Part shown: positions 53,697-62,490 of the stretch, in pieces
Position numbering within the stretch: the stretch's first letter is position 1
Layout: every line of letters begins with the position of its first letter
From: Thermithiobacillus tepidarius DSM 3134
Lineage (GTDB): Bacteria; Pseudomonadota; Gammaproteobacteria; Acidithiobacillales; Thermithiobacillaceae
Length of the DNA: 64,000 bases
NCBI RefSeq assembly: GCF_000423825.1
Contig: NZ_KE384096.1
Span: 186,001-250,000 of the forward strand
Reading direction: 5' to 3'
Made by a program: the position numbers and the translations under genes
Notes under the pieces: model-generated
What the model was told of the DNA's origin: nothing
Databases searched by the model: none
Seen by the model: only the letters and a program-made list of their open reading frames with translations

Positions 53697-55406
53697 ATGC
53701 AGCACTACCTCGCCCTAGCCCGCAAGTGGCGGCCGCAGCAGTTCGCGGACTACGTGGGCCAGGAGCACGTGGTGCGGGCCGTGTCCCACGCCCTGGAGTC
53801 CGGGCGCCTGCACCATGCCTTCCTGTTCACCGGCACCCGCGGCGTCGGCAAGACCACCGTGGCCCGCCTGCTGGCCAAGTGCCTCAATTGCGAGCAGGGC
53901 GTGAGCAGCACGCCCTGCGGCGTGTGCAGCGCCTGCATGGAGATCGAGGAGGGGCGCTTCGTCGATCTGATCGAAGTGGACGCCGCCAGCCGCACCAAGG
54001 TGGACGACACCCGCGAACTGCTCGAAAACGTCCAGTACGCGCCCACCGTGGGCCGCTACAAGGTGTACCTCATCGATGAGGTGCACATGCTGTCCAGCCA
54101 CAGCTTCAACGCCCTCCTGAAAACCCTGGAGGAACCCCCGCCGCACGTCAAGTTCCTGCTCGCCACCACCGACCCGCAAAAGCTGCCGGTGACGGTGCTG
54201 TCCCGCTGCCTGCACTTCAGCCTGCGTCGATTGGATCCCGCGCTGATCCGCGAGCGCATGGCCCACATTCTGCAGGCGGAGCAGGTGCCCTTCGACGCCG
54301 CCGCGCTGGCGCTGCTGGCACGGGCGGCCGACGGCAGCCTGCGCGACGCGCTCAGCCTGCTGGACCAAGCCATCGTGCACGGCGGCGGCGAAGTGCGGCG
54401 CGAGGCGGTGGTGGACATGCTTGGGCAAGCGGACCGCGGCATGATCTTCGACCTGCTGGATGCCTTGGCCGCTCGCGACCCCCAGCCGCTCTTCGCCGCC
54501 CTCGACCAGCTGATCAATCTGGGACGCGACCCGGTGGCTCTGCTGGACGAGCTGCTGCAGGCGCTGCATGCCGCGGCCATGCGCCAAGTCGTGCGCCACG
54601 GCGCCGGGGACGACCCGCTGGAAGCGGAGCGCCTGGACCGGCTGGCGGCGGCCGTGGCGCCGGCGGACCTGCAGCTTTACTATCAGATCGCCCTGCTGGC
54701 GCGCCGCGATCTGCACCTTTCACCGGATGCCCGCCTGGGGCTGGAAATGGCATTTTTGCGGATGCTGGCCTTTCATCCGCACGGCGACGACAGCGCCCCG
54801 GCAGCGGCAGGCGCGGTGCCCGTGCGTGAGCCAGGCGCTGCCGCCTACCCCCGCAGCAATGGCGCCGCCCGCGAACCATCTCCTGCGGCCCAGCGGCAGG
54901 CGCCCTCGCCGGCACCGACGCCGGCAGGGCAGGGGGTGTCAGCCCCGGCGCGCGGAGCGCAAGGCGATGCCGGACAGCCCGCTGCGGACGCCACGCCCCG
55001 GGCTCCCGCCGCGGCAGCCGGCGAGCTCGGCTGGGCGCGCGTGATCCAATCCCTGAACCTGAGTCCCCTGTGGCGGGCGGTGTTGGATCATTCGGTCGCC
55101 CAGGAGTTCACGTCGGAGGCGGTGACCATTGCGCTGGCCCCCAGTCACAGCGCCATGCTGGAGGGCGGCAAGTTCAAGCCGGCCATGGAGCGCGCCCTCA
55201 AGGAGTATTTCGGTGTGCTGCCCCGGCTGCGCTTTACCCGGCTGGGCAGCGGATCGGCGCCGGCGGCGACTCCGGCCCAGCAACAGGCAGCGGAGCGCGA
55301 GCGGCGGCAGCAGGCGGCGGAGGCTGCCGTTCGGCAGGATCCCACGGTGCAGGCCATCCTGGAGACTTTCGGCGGCGACCTTGTTAAAGTCGAACCCAAG
55401 GAATAG
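53697..55406 (+). CDS. dnaX: DNA polymerase III subunits gamma/tau
   Basis: A 569-residue clamp-loader ATPase. The Walker A is FTGTRGVGKTTVARLL near residue 43, a four-cysteine zinc site follows (CLNC then CGVCSAC), the DExx box is LIDEVHMLS, and sensor 1 is ATTDPQKLP. A proline/alanine-rich linker runs from about residue 370 to 440. The C-terminal tau region (about 445-569) contains the polymerase-binding part. No A-rich slippery site like that of E. coli is seen, so a frameshifted gamma form is not predicted. The ATG at 53697 lies just after ffs. Confidence 0.95.
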   Translation: MQHYLALARKWRPQQFADYVGQEHVVRAVSHALESGRLHHAFLFTGTRGVGKTTVARLLAKCLNCEQGVSSTPCGVCSACMEIEEGRFVDLIEVDAASRTKVDDTRELLENVQYAPTVGRYKVYLIDEVHMLSSHSFNALLKTLEEPPPHVKFLLATTDPQKLPVTVLSRCLHFSLRRLDPALIRERMAHILQAEQVPFDAAALALLARAADGSLRDALSLLDQAIVHGGGEVRREAVVDMLGQADRGMIFDLLDALAARDPQPLFAALDQLINLGRDPVALLDELLQALHAAAMRQVVRHGAGDDPLEAERLDRLAAAVAPADLQLYYQIALLARRDLHLSPDARLGLEMAFLRMLAFHPHGDDSAPAAAGAVPVREPGAAAYPRSNGAAREPSPAAQRQAPSPAPTPAGQGVSAPARGAQGDAGQPAADATPRAPAAAAGELGWARVIQSLNLSPLWRAVLDHSVAQEFTSEAVTIALAPSHSAMLEGGKFKPAMERALKEYFGVLPRLRFTRLGSGSAPAATPAQQQAAERERRQQAAEAAVRQDPTVQAILETFGGDLVKVEPKE

Positions 55407-55445
55407 CGCGCTGCACCTGAATTGTGAGATGAATGGAGGAGTGCC

Positions 55446-55772
55446 ATGATGAAAGGCGGCTTGGGCAATATCATGAAGCAGGCCCAGAAGATCCAGGAAA
55501 ACATGAAGCGCGCCCAGGAAGAGCTGGCGCAGATGGAGGTCACCGGCCAAGCCGGCGGCGGCATGGTCAAGGTGGTCATGACCTGCCGCAACGACGTGCG
55601 CCGTGTCAGCATCGATCCCAGCCTGCTGCAGGAGGGGGATCAGGAGATGCTGGAGGACCTGGTGGCCGCGGCCTTCAACGATGCGGTACGCCAAGCGGAA
55701 AAGACTGCGGCGGACAAGATGGCTTCCCTGACCGGCGGCCTGAACATTCCCGGGATGAACCTGCCCTTCTGA
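55446..55772 (+). CDS. ybaB: YbaB/EbfC-family nucleoid-associated protein
   Basis: A 108-residue homodimeric DNA-binding protein. It begins [20 protein letters not shown], followed by helices and the core [18 protein letters not shown]. The last third is helical, ending with a glycine/proline-rich tail. GGAGGAGTG sits directly upstream of two adjacent ATG codons. It lies between dnaX and recR, the standard operon, suggesting a link to replication or repair. Confidence 0.95.
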   Translation: MMKGGLGNIMKQAQKIQENMKRAQEELAQMEVTGQAGGGMVKVVMTCRNDVRRVSIDPSLLQEGDQEMLEDLVAAAFNDAVRQAEKTAADKMASLTGGLNIPGMNLPF

Positions 55773-55785
55773 GGAGGCGTTGCCC

Positions 55786-56391
55786 TTGGCCTATACCGTC
55801 CCCGTCATCGAAGCGCTCGTGCAGGCGCTGCGGCAGCTGCCCGGCGTAGGGCCGCGCTCGGCGCGGCGGATGGCCTACGCCCTGCTGGAGCGCAAGCGAC
55901 CGGTCATGGGCGAGCTGGCATCGGCGCTGGCCCATGCCGACCAGGTGGTGCGCCACTGCGAGCGCTGCAACAACTTGAGCGATGCGCCGCTGTGCGGCAT
56001 CTGCCAGTCGGCGCGCCGCAATCCCAAGCTCCTGTGCGTGGTGGAGACCCCGGCGGACGTGTCGGCCATCGAGGCCACCGGCGCCTTCGATGGCTATTAT
56101 TTCGTGCTGATGGGTCACCTCTCGCCCCTGGACGGCATCGGCCCGGAGGCGCTGCATCTGGACCGCTTCGAGCGCCTGCTGGACGAGGGCGGCTTCGAAG
56201 AAGTGATTCTCGCCACCAATCCCACCGTGGAAGGCGAGGCGACCGCCCATTTCCTGGCCGATCTGGTGCAGCGCCACGGGTTGCGCGCCACCCGCATCGC
56301 CCACGGCGTGCCGGTGGGCGGCGAGCTGGAATTCGTCGATCGCGGCACTTTGAGCAGCGCTCTGAGCGGACGGCGCGCAATCGAGCCCTGA
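55786..56391 (+). CDS. recR: Recombination mediator protein RecR
   Basis: A 201-residue RecR ring protein that, with RecO (and RecF), loads RecA on gapped DNA. Domains: helix-hairpin-helix (LRQLPGVGPRSARRMAY near residue 17), a four-cysteine zinc finger (CERCNNLSD then CGICQ near 55-70), and a Toprim domain (CVVETPADVSAIEATG near 80). The TTG at 55786 was chosen because GAGGAGG (55771-55777) lies eight bases upstream and it gives exactly the E. coli length; a TTG two codons earlier is too close to that site. Confidence 0.95.
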   Translation: MAYTVPVIEALVQALRQLPGVGPRSARRMAYALLERKRPVMGELASALAHADQVVRHCERCNNLSDAPLCGICQSARRNPKLLCVVETPADVSAIEATGAFDGYYFVLMGHLSPLDGIGPEALHLDRFERLLDEGGFEEVILATNPTVEGEATAHFLADLVQRHGLRATRIAHGVPVGGELEFVDRGTLSSALSGRRAIEP

Positions 56392-56449
56392 CCGGGTCGA
56401 GATTACAAGAACATATAAATTCCGAGTACTTCCTGAGTCGGGTGATCCC

Positions 56450-57670
56450 ATGCCGGATTTCCAGGCCGCCCTGCAGGGCGGCGATGTCTTTTTCGTCTTG
56501 ATGGGCGCGGTCATGGTGCTCGCCATGCATGCGGGCTTCGCCTTCCTCGAAGTCGGCACGGTGCGGCGCAAGAACCAGGTCAATGCCCTGGTCAAGATCA
56601 TCGCCGATTTCGGCATGTCCACCATCGCCTACTTTTTCGTGGGCTACTGGGTAGCCTACGGCGTCACCTTTTTCGCCAATGCCAATGCGCTGCTGGCCCA
56701 TGATCATGGCTTTGAACTGGTCAAGTTTTTCTTTCTGCTGACCTTCGCCGCGGCCATTCCCGCCATCATTTCCGGCGGCATCGCCGAGCGCGCGCGCTTC
56801 TATCCGCAGCTGCTGGCCACCGCCATCCTGGTGGGGCTGGTCTATCCCTTCTTCGAGGGGCTGGCCTGGAACGGCCACTTCGGCCTGCAGGACTGGCTCG
56901 CCCACCACTTCGGCGCCGCTTTTCACGACTTTGCCGGTTCCGTGGTGGTGCACGCCATGGGCGGCTGGATCGCGCTGATGGCGGTGCTGCACCTGGGTGC
57001 GCGCCGCGGCCGCTACGGCAGGAATGGCGAGGTGCATGCCATTCCACCCTCCAACATCCCTTTCCTGGCGCTGGGCTCCTGGATCCTGGTGGTCGGCTGG
57101 TTCGGCTTCAACGTCATGAGCGCCCAGCATGTGGCGGCGGCGCTGGGCCTGGTGGCCTTGAACTCGCTCATGGCCATGGTGGGCGGCCTGCTCACGGCCC
57201 TGCTGCTCGGCCGCAACGATCCCGGCTTCGCCCACAACGGCGCCTTGGCCGGCCTGGTGGCCATTTGCGCCGGCTCCGACGTGGTCCACCCGATTGCCGC
57301 CCTGTTCATCGGCGCGGTGGCGGGCGCGGTCTTCGTGAAGGTCTTCGTATTGCAGCAGTACCGCTGGCGCATCGACGACGTGCTCGGCGTCTGGCCGCTG
57401 CACGGTGTGGCCGGCCTGTGGGGCGGGCTCGCCGCCGGCATCTTCGGCCAGACCTTCCTGGGCGGTCGCGGCGGCGTGAGTCTGCTCTCCCAGCTGCTGG
57501 GCACCGGATTGGGCGTGCTGATCGCCGTGGCGGCGGGCTTCGTGGTCTACGGGGCGATCAAGCGCCTGGTGGGCATCCGTTTGAGCCAGGAACAGGAATA
57601 CGACGGCGCCGACCTGAGCATGCACAAGATCGGCGCCTATCCCGAGGAAGACATTACCCGGCCGCGCTGA
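56450..57670 (+). CDS. amt: Ammonium transporter Amt
   Basis: A 406-residue Amt/Rh-family trimeric inner-membrane channel with about eleven membrane segments. Signatures: GFAFLEVGTVRRKN near residue 25, IISGGIAERARFYP near 105, HDFAGSVVVHAMGGW with the pore-region aspartate and first twin histidine, GWFGFNVMSA, and PLHGVAGLWGG with the second histidine. No signal peptide is apparent at the ATG and no glnK lies next to it. GlnD encoded at 17404 would act on whichever PII protein gates it. Confidence 0.95.
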   Translation: MPDFQAALQGGDVFFVLMGAVMVLAMHAGFAFLEVGTVRRKNQVNALVKIIADFGMSTIAYFFVGYWVAYGVTFFANANALLAHDHGFELVKFFFLLTFAAAIPAIISGGIAERARFYPQLLATAILVGLVYPFFEGLAWNGHFGLQDWLAHHFGAAFHDFAGSVVVHAMGGWIALMAVLHLGARRGRYGRNGEVHAIPPSNIPFLALGSWILVVGWFGFNVMSAQHVAAALGLVALNSLMAMVGGLLTALLLGRNDPGFAHNGALAGLVAICAGSDVVHPIAALFIGAVAGAVFVKVFVLQQYRWRIDDVLGVWPLHGVAGLWGGLAAGIFGQTFLGGRGGVSLLSQLLGTGLGVLIAVAAGFVVYGAIKRLVGIRLSQEQEYDGADLSMHKIGAYPEEDITRPR

Positions 57671-57701
57671 GTGCTGCATCTGATCCGATGGAGTCGCCCC
57701 G

Positions 57702-57731
57702 TTGACAGGGGTTTTGCCGACCGTTTCTAAT
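57702..57731 (+). promoter_or_regulatory. Promoter candidate for nnrD-bioA-CBS-tsaE group
   Basis: A perfect TTGACA (57702-57707) and TCTAAT (57726-57731, five of six) are spaced by 18 bp, with the expected start near 57738 and a leader of about 45 nt before the nnrD ATG. This is the best sigma-70 match seen in the window, and the genes after it are tightly linked. Confidence 0.65.
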
Positions 57732-57782
57732 GAAGCAAAGCCCAGCTGCCGGCCTGCGTGCGAGCGTGTTGCCGGAGGAACC

Positions 57783-58628
57783 ATGCCCGAGCCGTTCACT
57801 TCCACATCCGAGACCCTGCGTTGGCCGGCGCTGACAGGCCTGCCCCCGCGCCGTGCCGACAGCCACAAGGGCGATTATGGCCACGTATTGGTGCTGGGCG
57901 GCGCCAGCGGCATGGGCGGCGCGGCGGCTCTGGCGGCCCTGGCGGCCTACCGTTGCGGCGCCGGCCTGGTGACGGTGGCCTGCCACCCGGACAGCCGTGC
58001 TCATTTGGCCGCCTGGGTGCCCGAAGCCATGGCCCGGGACTGGCCGGGGACCTTGCGGCAGTGGAACCGTCCCGGCGTGGTGCTGGCCGTCGGTCCCGGC
58101 CTGGGGACCGGGCTCGGCTCCCACACGCTGGTGGAGGAGGCGGCCGGCCTGGACGCGCCGCAGGTGTGGGATGCCGATGCCCTCAATCTGCTGGCCATCC
58201 GCGGGCCCGCGCTTTTGCCGGCGGGCCCCGTGCGCCTGCTGACGCCGCACCCCGGCGAGGCCGCCCGCCTGCTGGGCTGCGACACCATCGCCGTGCAGGC
58301 GGATCGCGCCGCCGCCGTGCGCCGGATCGCCCGGCGCTACCGGTGCATCTGCGTGCTCAAGGGCCACCAGACCCTGCTCAGCGATGGCGAGCGGCTGGCC
58401 CGTTGCGAGCTGGGCAATCCCGGCATGGCCAGCGGCGGCATGGGCGATGCGCTGACCGGCATACTGTCGGCTCTGCTGGGCCAGCGCATGGACCCGTGGG
58501 CCGCCGCCTGCTTCGGCGTCTGCCTGCATGCCCGGGCTGGCGATGTGGCGGCCGCGCACTGCGGTCAGACCAGCCTGCTGGCCCGCGATCTGATCGATAG
58601 TCTGGCCGGTTTGCTAAAGGAACAATGA
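57783..58628 (+). CDS. nnrD: ADP-dependent NAD(P)H-hydrate dehydratase (stand-alone C-terminal domain)
   Basis: A 281-residue ribokinase-fold enzyme that dehydrates the damaged S-NADHX and S-NADPHX back to NAD(P)H. Signatures: HKGDYGHVLVLGG near residue 30, VGPGLGTG near 105, LTPHPGEAARLLG near 155, and NPGMASGGMGDALTGILSAL near 220. In E. coli and many bacteria this domain is fused to an N-terminal NnrE epimerase (about 500 residues); here only the dehydratase is present. GGAGGA precedes the ATG, and its stop overlaps bioA. Confidence 0.92.
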   Translation: MPEPFTSTSETLRWPALTGLPPRRADSHKGDYGHVLVLGGASGMGGAAALAALAAYRCGAGLVTVACHPDSRAHLAAWVPEAMARDWPGTLRQWNRPGVVLAVGPGLGTGLGSHTLVEEAAGLDAPQVWDADALNLLAIRGPALLPAGPVRLLTPHPGEAARLLGCDTIAVQADRAAAVRRIARRYRCICVLKGHQTLLSDGERLARCELGNPGMASGGMGDALTGILSALLGQRMDPWAAACFGVCLHARAGDVAAAHCGQTSLLARDLIDSLAGLLKEQ

Positions 58629-60052
58629 GCGTGACACAAGAACATCAACCCGCTTCGGCAATGCAGCCGGCGGACGCGTCCTGGGACAAAGAGCAACTGG
58701 CCGCCTGGGACAAGCGCTACTTCTGGCATCCCTTCACCCAGATGCAGGTCTATGCCCGCGAGGACAACGTGATCTTCGCGCGCGGCGCGGGCAACTACCT
58801 TTACGACCTGGACGGCAAGGCCTATCTGGATGCCATATCCAGCCTCTGGTGCAATGTGCACGGCCACCGTCATCCGCGCTTGGATGCCGCCCTGCAGGCG
58901 CAAATGGGGCGGGTGGCGCACAGCACCACCCTGGGTGCCAGCAACCCGCCGGCCATCCTGCTCGCCAAACGTCTGGCAGAACTCGCCCCGGCGGGACTGG
59001 AGCGGGTGTTCTATTCGGAAGACGGTGCCGAGGCGGTGGAAATCGCCGTCAAGATGGCCTTCCACTTCTGGCGCAACAGCGGCAGGCCGGAGAAGCGGCG
59101 CTTCCTGACCCTGGACAACGCCTATCACGGCGACACGGTGGGCGCGGTGTCGGTGGGCGGCATGGATCTTTTCCACAACGTCTATCAGGATCTGCTCTTC
59201 CATGCCGACCGCCTGCCCAGCCCCTATGGCCTGGCCCGCGCCCTGTTCGGCGCGCGCGACTGGGACCAGCCGGCGGCCACGGCGGCCTGGCTGCAGCGCC
59301 TGGAAGAGATGTTGCGCGAGCGCGGCGGGGAGATCGCCGCCCTGGTCATGGAAAGCGGCATTCAGGGCGCGGCCGGCCTGCTGCCCTTTCCCAAGGGCAT
59401 CCTGGCGGGCGCGCGGGCGCTGTGCGATCGCCATGACGTACTGCTCATTCTTGACGAAGTGGCCACCGGCTTCGGCCGTACCGGACGTCTCTTCGCCTGC
59501 GAGCACGAAGCGGTCCGCCCGGATCTGATGGCGCTGGGCAAGGGCCTGTCCGGCGGCTATCTGCCGCTGGCCGCCACCCTGACGACGCAGCGGATCTACG
59601 ACGCCTTCCTCGGCGAATTCGGCGAGACGCGGCAGTTCTATCACGGCCATACCTTCACCGGCAACCCGCTGGCCTGCGCAGTGGCATTGGAGAATCTGCA
59701 GATTTTCGAGGACGAACAGATCCTCGAGCGGCTGGCGGGCAGGATCCGGCATCTGCATGATGGCTTGGCAGCGTTCTGGCAGCACCCCCACGTCGGCGCG
59801 GTGCGCCAGTTCGGTCTCATGGTCGGCATCGAGGTGGTGGCGGACAAGTCGACGGGGAGCGCCTACCCCTATGGCGAGCGGGTGGAGTATGCCATCAGCC
59901 GTGCCGCCATCGAGCGCGGCGTCTATACTCGTCCTTTGGGGGACACTCTCGTGCTCATGCCGCCTTTGAGCATCACCGCCGAGGAAATCGACCGCATTCT
60001 GGCCACTCTGGCCGAGGCCCTGGACGCAGTGACCTCGGCGCCCCGCACTTGA
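58625..60052 (+). CDS. bioA: Adenosylmethionine--8-amino-7-oxononanoate aminotransferase
   Basis: A 475-residue class III aminotransferase in biotin synthesis that uses S-adenosylmethionine as amino donor to make 7,8-diaminopelargonate. Signatures: KRYFWHPFTQM near residue 32, ISSLWCNVHGHRHP near 75, SEDGAEAVEIAVKMA, LILDEVATGFGRTG and GKGLSGGYLPLA with the PLP lysine at residue 306. It overlaps nnrD by four bases. No other biotin gene is in the window. The homologous lysine-dependent BioK type cannot be ruled out from sequence alone. Confidence 0.9.
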   Translation: MSVTQEHQPASAMQPADASWDKEQLAAWDKRYFWHPFTQMQVYAREDNVIFARGAGNYLYDLDGKAYLDAISSLWCNVHGHRHPRLDAALQAQMGRVAHSTTLGASNPPAILLAKRLAELAPAGLERVFYSEDGAEAVEIAVKMAFHFWRNSGRPEKRRFLTLDNAYHGDTVGAVSVGGMDLFHNVYQDLLFHADRLPSPYGLARALFGARDWDQPAATAAWLQRLEEMLRERGGEIAALVMESGIQGAAGLLPFPKGILAGARALCDRHDVLLILDEVATGFGRTGRLFACEHEAVRPDLMALGKGLSGGYLPLAATLTTQRIYDAFLGEFGETRQFYHGHTFTGNPLACAVALENLQIFEDEQILERLAGRIRHLHDGLAAFWQHPHVGAVRQFGLMVGIEVVADKSTGSAYPYGERVEYAISRAAIERGVYTRPLGDTLVLMPPLSITAEEIDRILATLAEALDAVTSAPRT

Positions 60053-60063
60053 AGGAGACAATT

Positions 60064-60528
60064 ATGGCAGTAGCCCGCGACATCATGACCGCCCAGGTAG
60101 TCAGCGTAAAGACGGACGACAGCGTCGATGCCGTTGCCGAGGTGCTGTTGCGCGTTGGGCATCACAGCGTGCCGGTCGTCGACGGCGCCGGCAGGGTGCA
60201 GGGCATGATCAGCCAGGAGGATCTCATCGATGCCACGCGCAAGGTGCATCTGCCGACGGTGATCACCATCCTCGACAGCTTCATTCCGCTGGGTGGCTAC
60301 AAGGAGTTTGCCGATGACCTGCGCAAATCCACCGCCACCACGGCGCAGCAGCTCGCCAGCGTCAACCTGGTGTATGCCGAAGCGGACGAGGACGTGGATT
60401 CGGTGGCGGAGAAGCTGTCCCAAAGCCACGTGCATGCCTTGCCCGTGGTGGACCACGACAAGCGCCTGCTCGGCATCATCACCCGTTCCGACGTCCTGCG
60501 GGCCCTGCTGGGCAAAACGAAGCCTTGA
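60064..60528 (+). CDS. CBS-domain pair protein
   Basis: A 154-residue protein made almost only of two CBS motifs, a Bateman module that typically binds adenine nucleotides. CBS1 starts ARDIMTAQVVSVKTDD, then HHSVPVVDGAGRVQGMI. CBS2 ends HVHALPVVDHDKRLLGIITRSD, quoted in two parts as HALPVVD and LLGIITRSD. A linker of about 40 residues joins them. No catalytic domain is fused, so it probably acts on a partner. AAGGAGA precedes the ATG at 60064. It overlaps tsaE by four bases. Confidence 0.88.
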   Translation: MAVARDIMTAQVVSVKTDDSVDAVAEVLLRVGHHSVPVVDGAGRVQGMISQEDLIDATRKVHLPTVITILDSFIPLGGYKEFADDLRKSTATTAQQLASVNLVYAEADEDVDSVAEKLSQSHVHALPVVDHDKRLLGIITRSDVLRALLGKTKP

Positions 60529-60965
60529 GAAGCTGGGAGATTGCCACGGCCGAGGACATGCGCCGCTGGGGCGAAGCGCTGGGGCGGCGCATCGTCGATG
60601 GCGGCCTGATCTACCTGAGCGGCGACCTGGGGGCGGGCAAGACCACCCTCGCCGGTGGCATCCTGACGGGTCATGGTTTCACGGGGCGCAGCAAGAGCCC
60701 GACCTACACGTTGGTCGAGCCCTACGAGACGGCGCGGGGGCCGGTATACCACTTCGATCTGTATCGCCTGAGCGATCCGGAGGAACTGGACATGCTGGGC
60801 TTCCGTGACTATCTTAACGCCCGGGCTTTGTGCCTGATCGAATGGCCGGAACGGGCCGCCGGCGCGCTGCCCGCGCCGGATCTGCATTTGCAATTGGATG
60901 CGCGCGCGGATGCCCATCGCGTGTCCCTGCTGCACGCCAGCGCCAGGGGGGCCGGCTGGCTCTAG
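60525..60965 (+). CDS. tsaE: tRNA threonylcarbamoyladenosine biosynthesis ATPase TsaE
   Basis: A 146-residue P-loop ATPase of the TsaBDE complex, which makes t6A at position 37 of ANN-decoding tRNAs. Walker A is LSGDLGAGKTTLAGGIL near residue 32, followed by SKSPTYTLVEPY and HFDLYRLSDPEEL, with a C-terminal IEWPER motif. The start is TTG at 60525, overlapping the CBS gene stop. It is followed by amiC and mutL, the usual tsaE-amidase-mutL order. Confidence 0.94.
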   Translation: MRSWEIATAEDMRRWGEALGRRIVDGGLIYLSGDLGAGKTTLAGGILTGHGFTGRSKSPTYTLVEPYETARGPVYHFDLYRLSDPEELDMLGFRDYLNARALCLIEWPERAAGALPAPDLHLQLDARADAHRVSLLHASARGAGWL

Positions 60966-60977
60966 GGAGGAAAACGG

Positions 60978-62459
60978 ATGAAACAGCAACTATACCTCCT
61001 TTTTCTTCTGCTTTTGTTCACCTTCGCCATGACGGCACAGGATGCGGTGGCTGCGGTCGACATGCAGCGCGCCCGCTTCTGGGAGGCCCCGGACAAGGCG
61101 CGGCTAGTCTTCGATCTGGCCGATGCCGTGCGCTTTTCCGTGCAGGAGAGCGACGATCAGGTGATCCTCACCGTCAAAGATGCGACTTTCGCGGCAGATC
61201 TGCCGCTCATCGGCGCGGGCAACAAGTACGTGCGTGCCCTGCGCCGCCTGCCCGGCCCCGGCGATGTGGTTAGCGTCGCCATTGATACCCTGGTGCCCCT
61301 GGACGGCTCCGCCTTTCTGCTGCGCCCGACCGGGCCCTACGGTCATCGCCTGGTGCTGGATCTGAAGCCGCGCGAAACGGCACCCAGTGCGGCGCCGGCC
61401 GGCAAGACCGAAGGCGAGGTGCCGGCCGGTTCCGAGAAGACCGGGGTGGACATGAGCAGCGACCAGAAGGCGCGCGAAGCCGCCATCAAGGCCTTGCTGG
61501 GAGACTTGGAGCAGGACAAGCCGGCACCGTCCTACTCCACTATCAATGCCGGCCGCCCCTGGCTGATCGCCATCGATGCCGGCCATGGCGGCGAGGACCC
61601 GGGCGCCATCGGCCCCAACGGCGCCTATGAAAAAAACGTGACCCTGGCCATTGCCCGGGCATTGGCGCGGCGTATCGCCCAAACACCCGGCATGCGCCCC
61701 TTCCTGACCCGGGACGGCGATTATTTCGTGACCCTCTGGGACCGCACCAAAAAGGCGCGCCGCGTCGGCGCGGATCTCTTCATCTCCATCCACGCGGACG
61801 CCGCCGTCAACGCCTCTGCCCGCGGCGCCAGCGTCTATACACTGTCACGCAAGGGTGCCAGCGATCAGGCCGCCGCCATGCTGGCCAACAAGGAAAACCA
61901 GGCCGACCTGGTGGGCGGCGTCAAGATCGCCGACAAGGACAACGTCCTGGCCTCGGTGCTGCTGGATTTGTCGCAGACCGCCACCATCAACGACAGTCAG
62001 GGCCTGGCCACCAGCGTGCTGGGGCAGTTGGGACAGATCTCCCATCTGCACCGGAGCCGCTTCGGCGAAGCCGGCTTTGTGGTGTTGAAGTCGCCGGACG
62101 TGCCTTCCGTCCTGGTGGAGACCGGCTTCATCACCAACCCGGACGAGGAGCAGCTGCTGACCAACCCGGCTTATCAGGAGCAGATCGCCGAAGCCATCTT
62201 CCTCGGCATCGGCCAATACATGGCGCGCCACGGCCGGGCCCTGCCGCTGCCGGCGGCGAGCCGCCTGGCCAAGGCCGAGGGGCCGCGCCTGCAGGCGGCC
62301 GGCCCGAGTGAGCGGGATGTCCGGACGCACCGGGTGCGGGTGGGTGAGACCCTGTCCAGCATCGCCCGCCTGTACTCGGTGAGCATCGCCAAGCTGCAGG
62401 AAGTGAATGCCCTGCGAACCGATCAGGTGATGGCTGGTCAAAAATTGCTTGTCCCTTGA
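60978..62459 (+). CDS. amiC: N-acetylmuramoyl-L-alanine amidase (AMIN-amidase_3-LysM)
   Basis: A 493-residue periplasmic peptidoglycan amidase that splits septal wall. A signal peptide ends near residue 26 (QDAVAA). The AMIN domain spans about 28-130, a low-complexity linker 133-190, and the amidase about 195-415. The zinc ligands are in IDAGHGGEDPGA, YEKNVTLAIA and ISIHADA, with the catalytic glutamate in VLVETGFITN. One C-terminal LysM repeat begins HRVRVGETLSSIA. The AMIN plus LysM layout and position resemble AmiC/AmiB; the symbol is approximate. AGGGAGG precedes the ATG. Confidence 0.93.
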   Translation: MKQQLYLLFLLLLFTFAMTAQDAVAAVDMQRARFWEAPDKARLVFDLADAVRFSVQESDDQVILTVKDATFAADLPLIGAGNKYVRALRRLPGPGDVVSVAIDTLVPLDGSAFLLRPTGPYGHRLVLDLKPRETAPSAAPAGKTEGEVPAGSEKTGVDMSSDQKAREAAIKALLGDLEQDKPAPSYSTINAGRPWLIAIDAGHGGEDPGAIGPNGAYEKNVTLAIARALARRIAQTPGMRPFLTRDGDYFVTLWDRTKKARRVGADLFISIHADAAVNASARGASVYTLSRKGASDQAAAMLANKENQADLVGGVKIADKDNVLASVLLDLSQTATINDSQGLATSVLGQLGQISHLHRSRFGEAGFVVLKSPDVPSVLVETGFITNPDEEQLLTNPAYQEQIAEAIFLGIGQYMARHGRALPLPAASRLAKAEGPRLQAAGPSERDVRTHRVRVGETLSSIARLYSVSIAKLQEVNALRTDQVMAGQKLLVP

Positions 62460-62490
62460 GCCGAGTCGGCTAACCGCCGCGCCTGCACCC

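Noticed and set aside
53697-55406. Programmed frameshift in dnaX
   Set aside because: No run of A bases or equivalent slippery heptamer with a following hairpin was found in this GC-rich gene.
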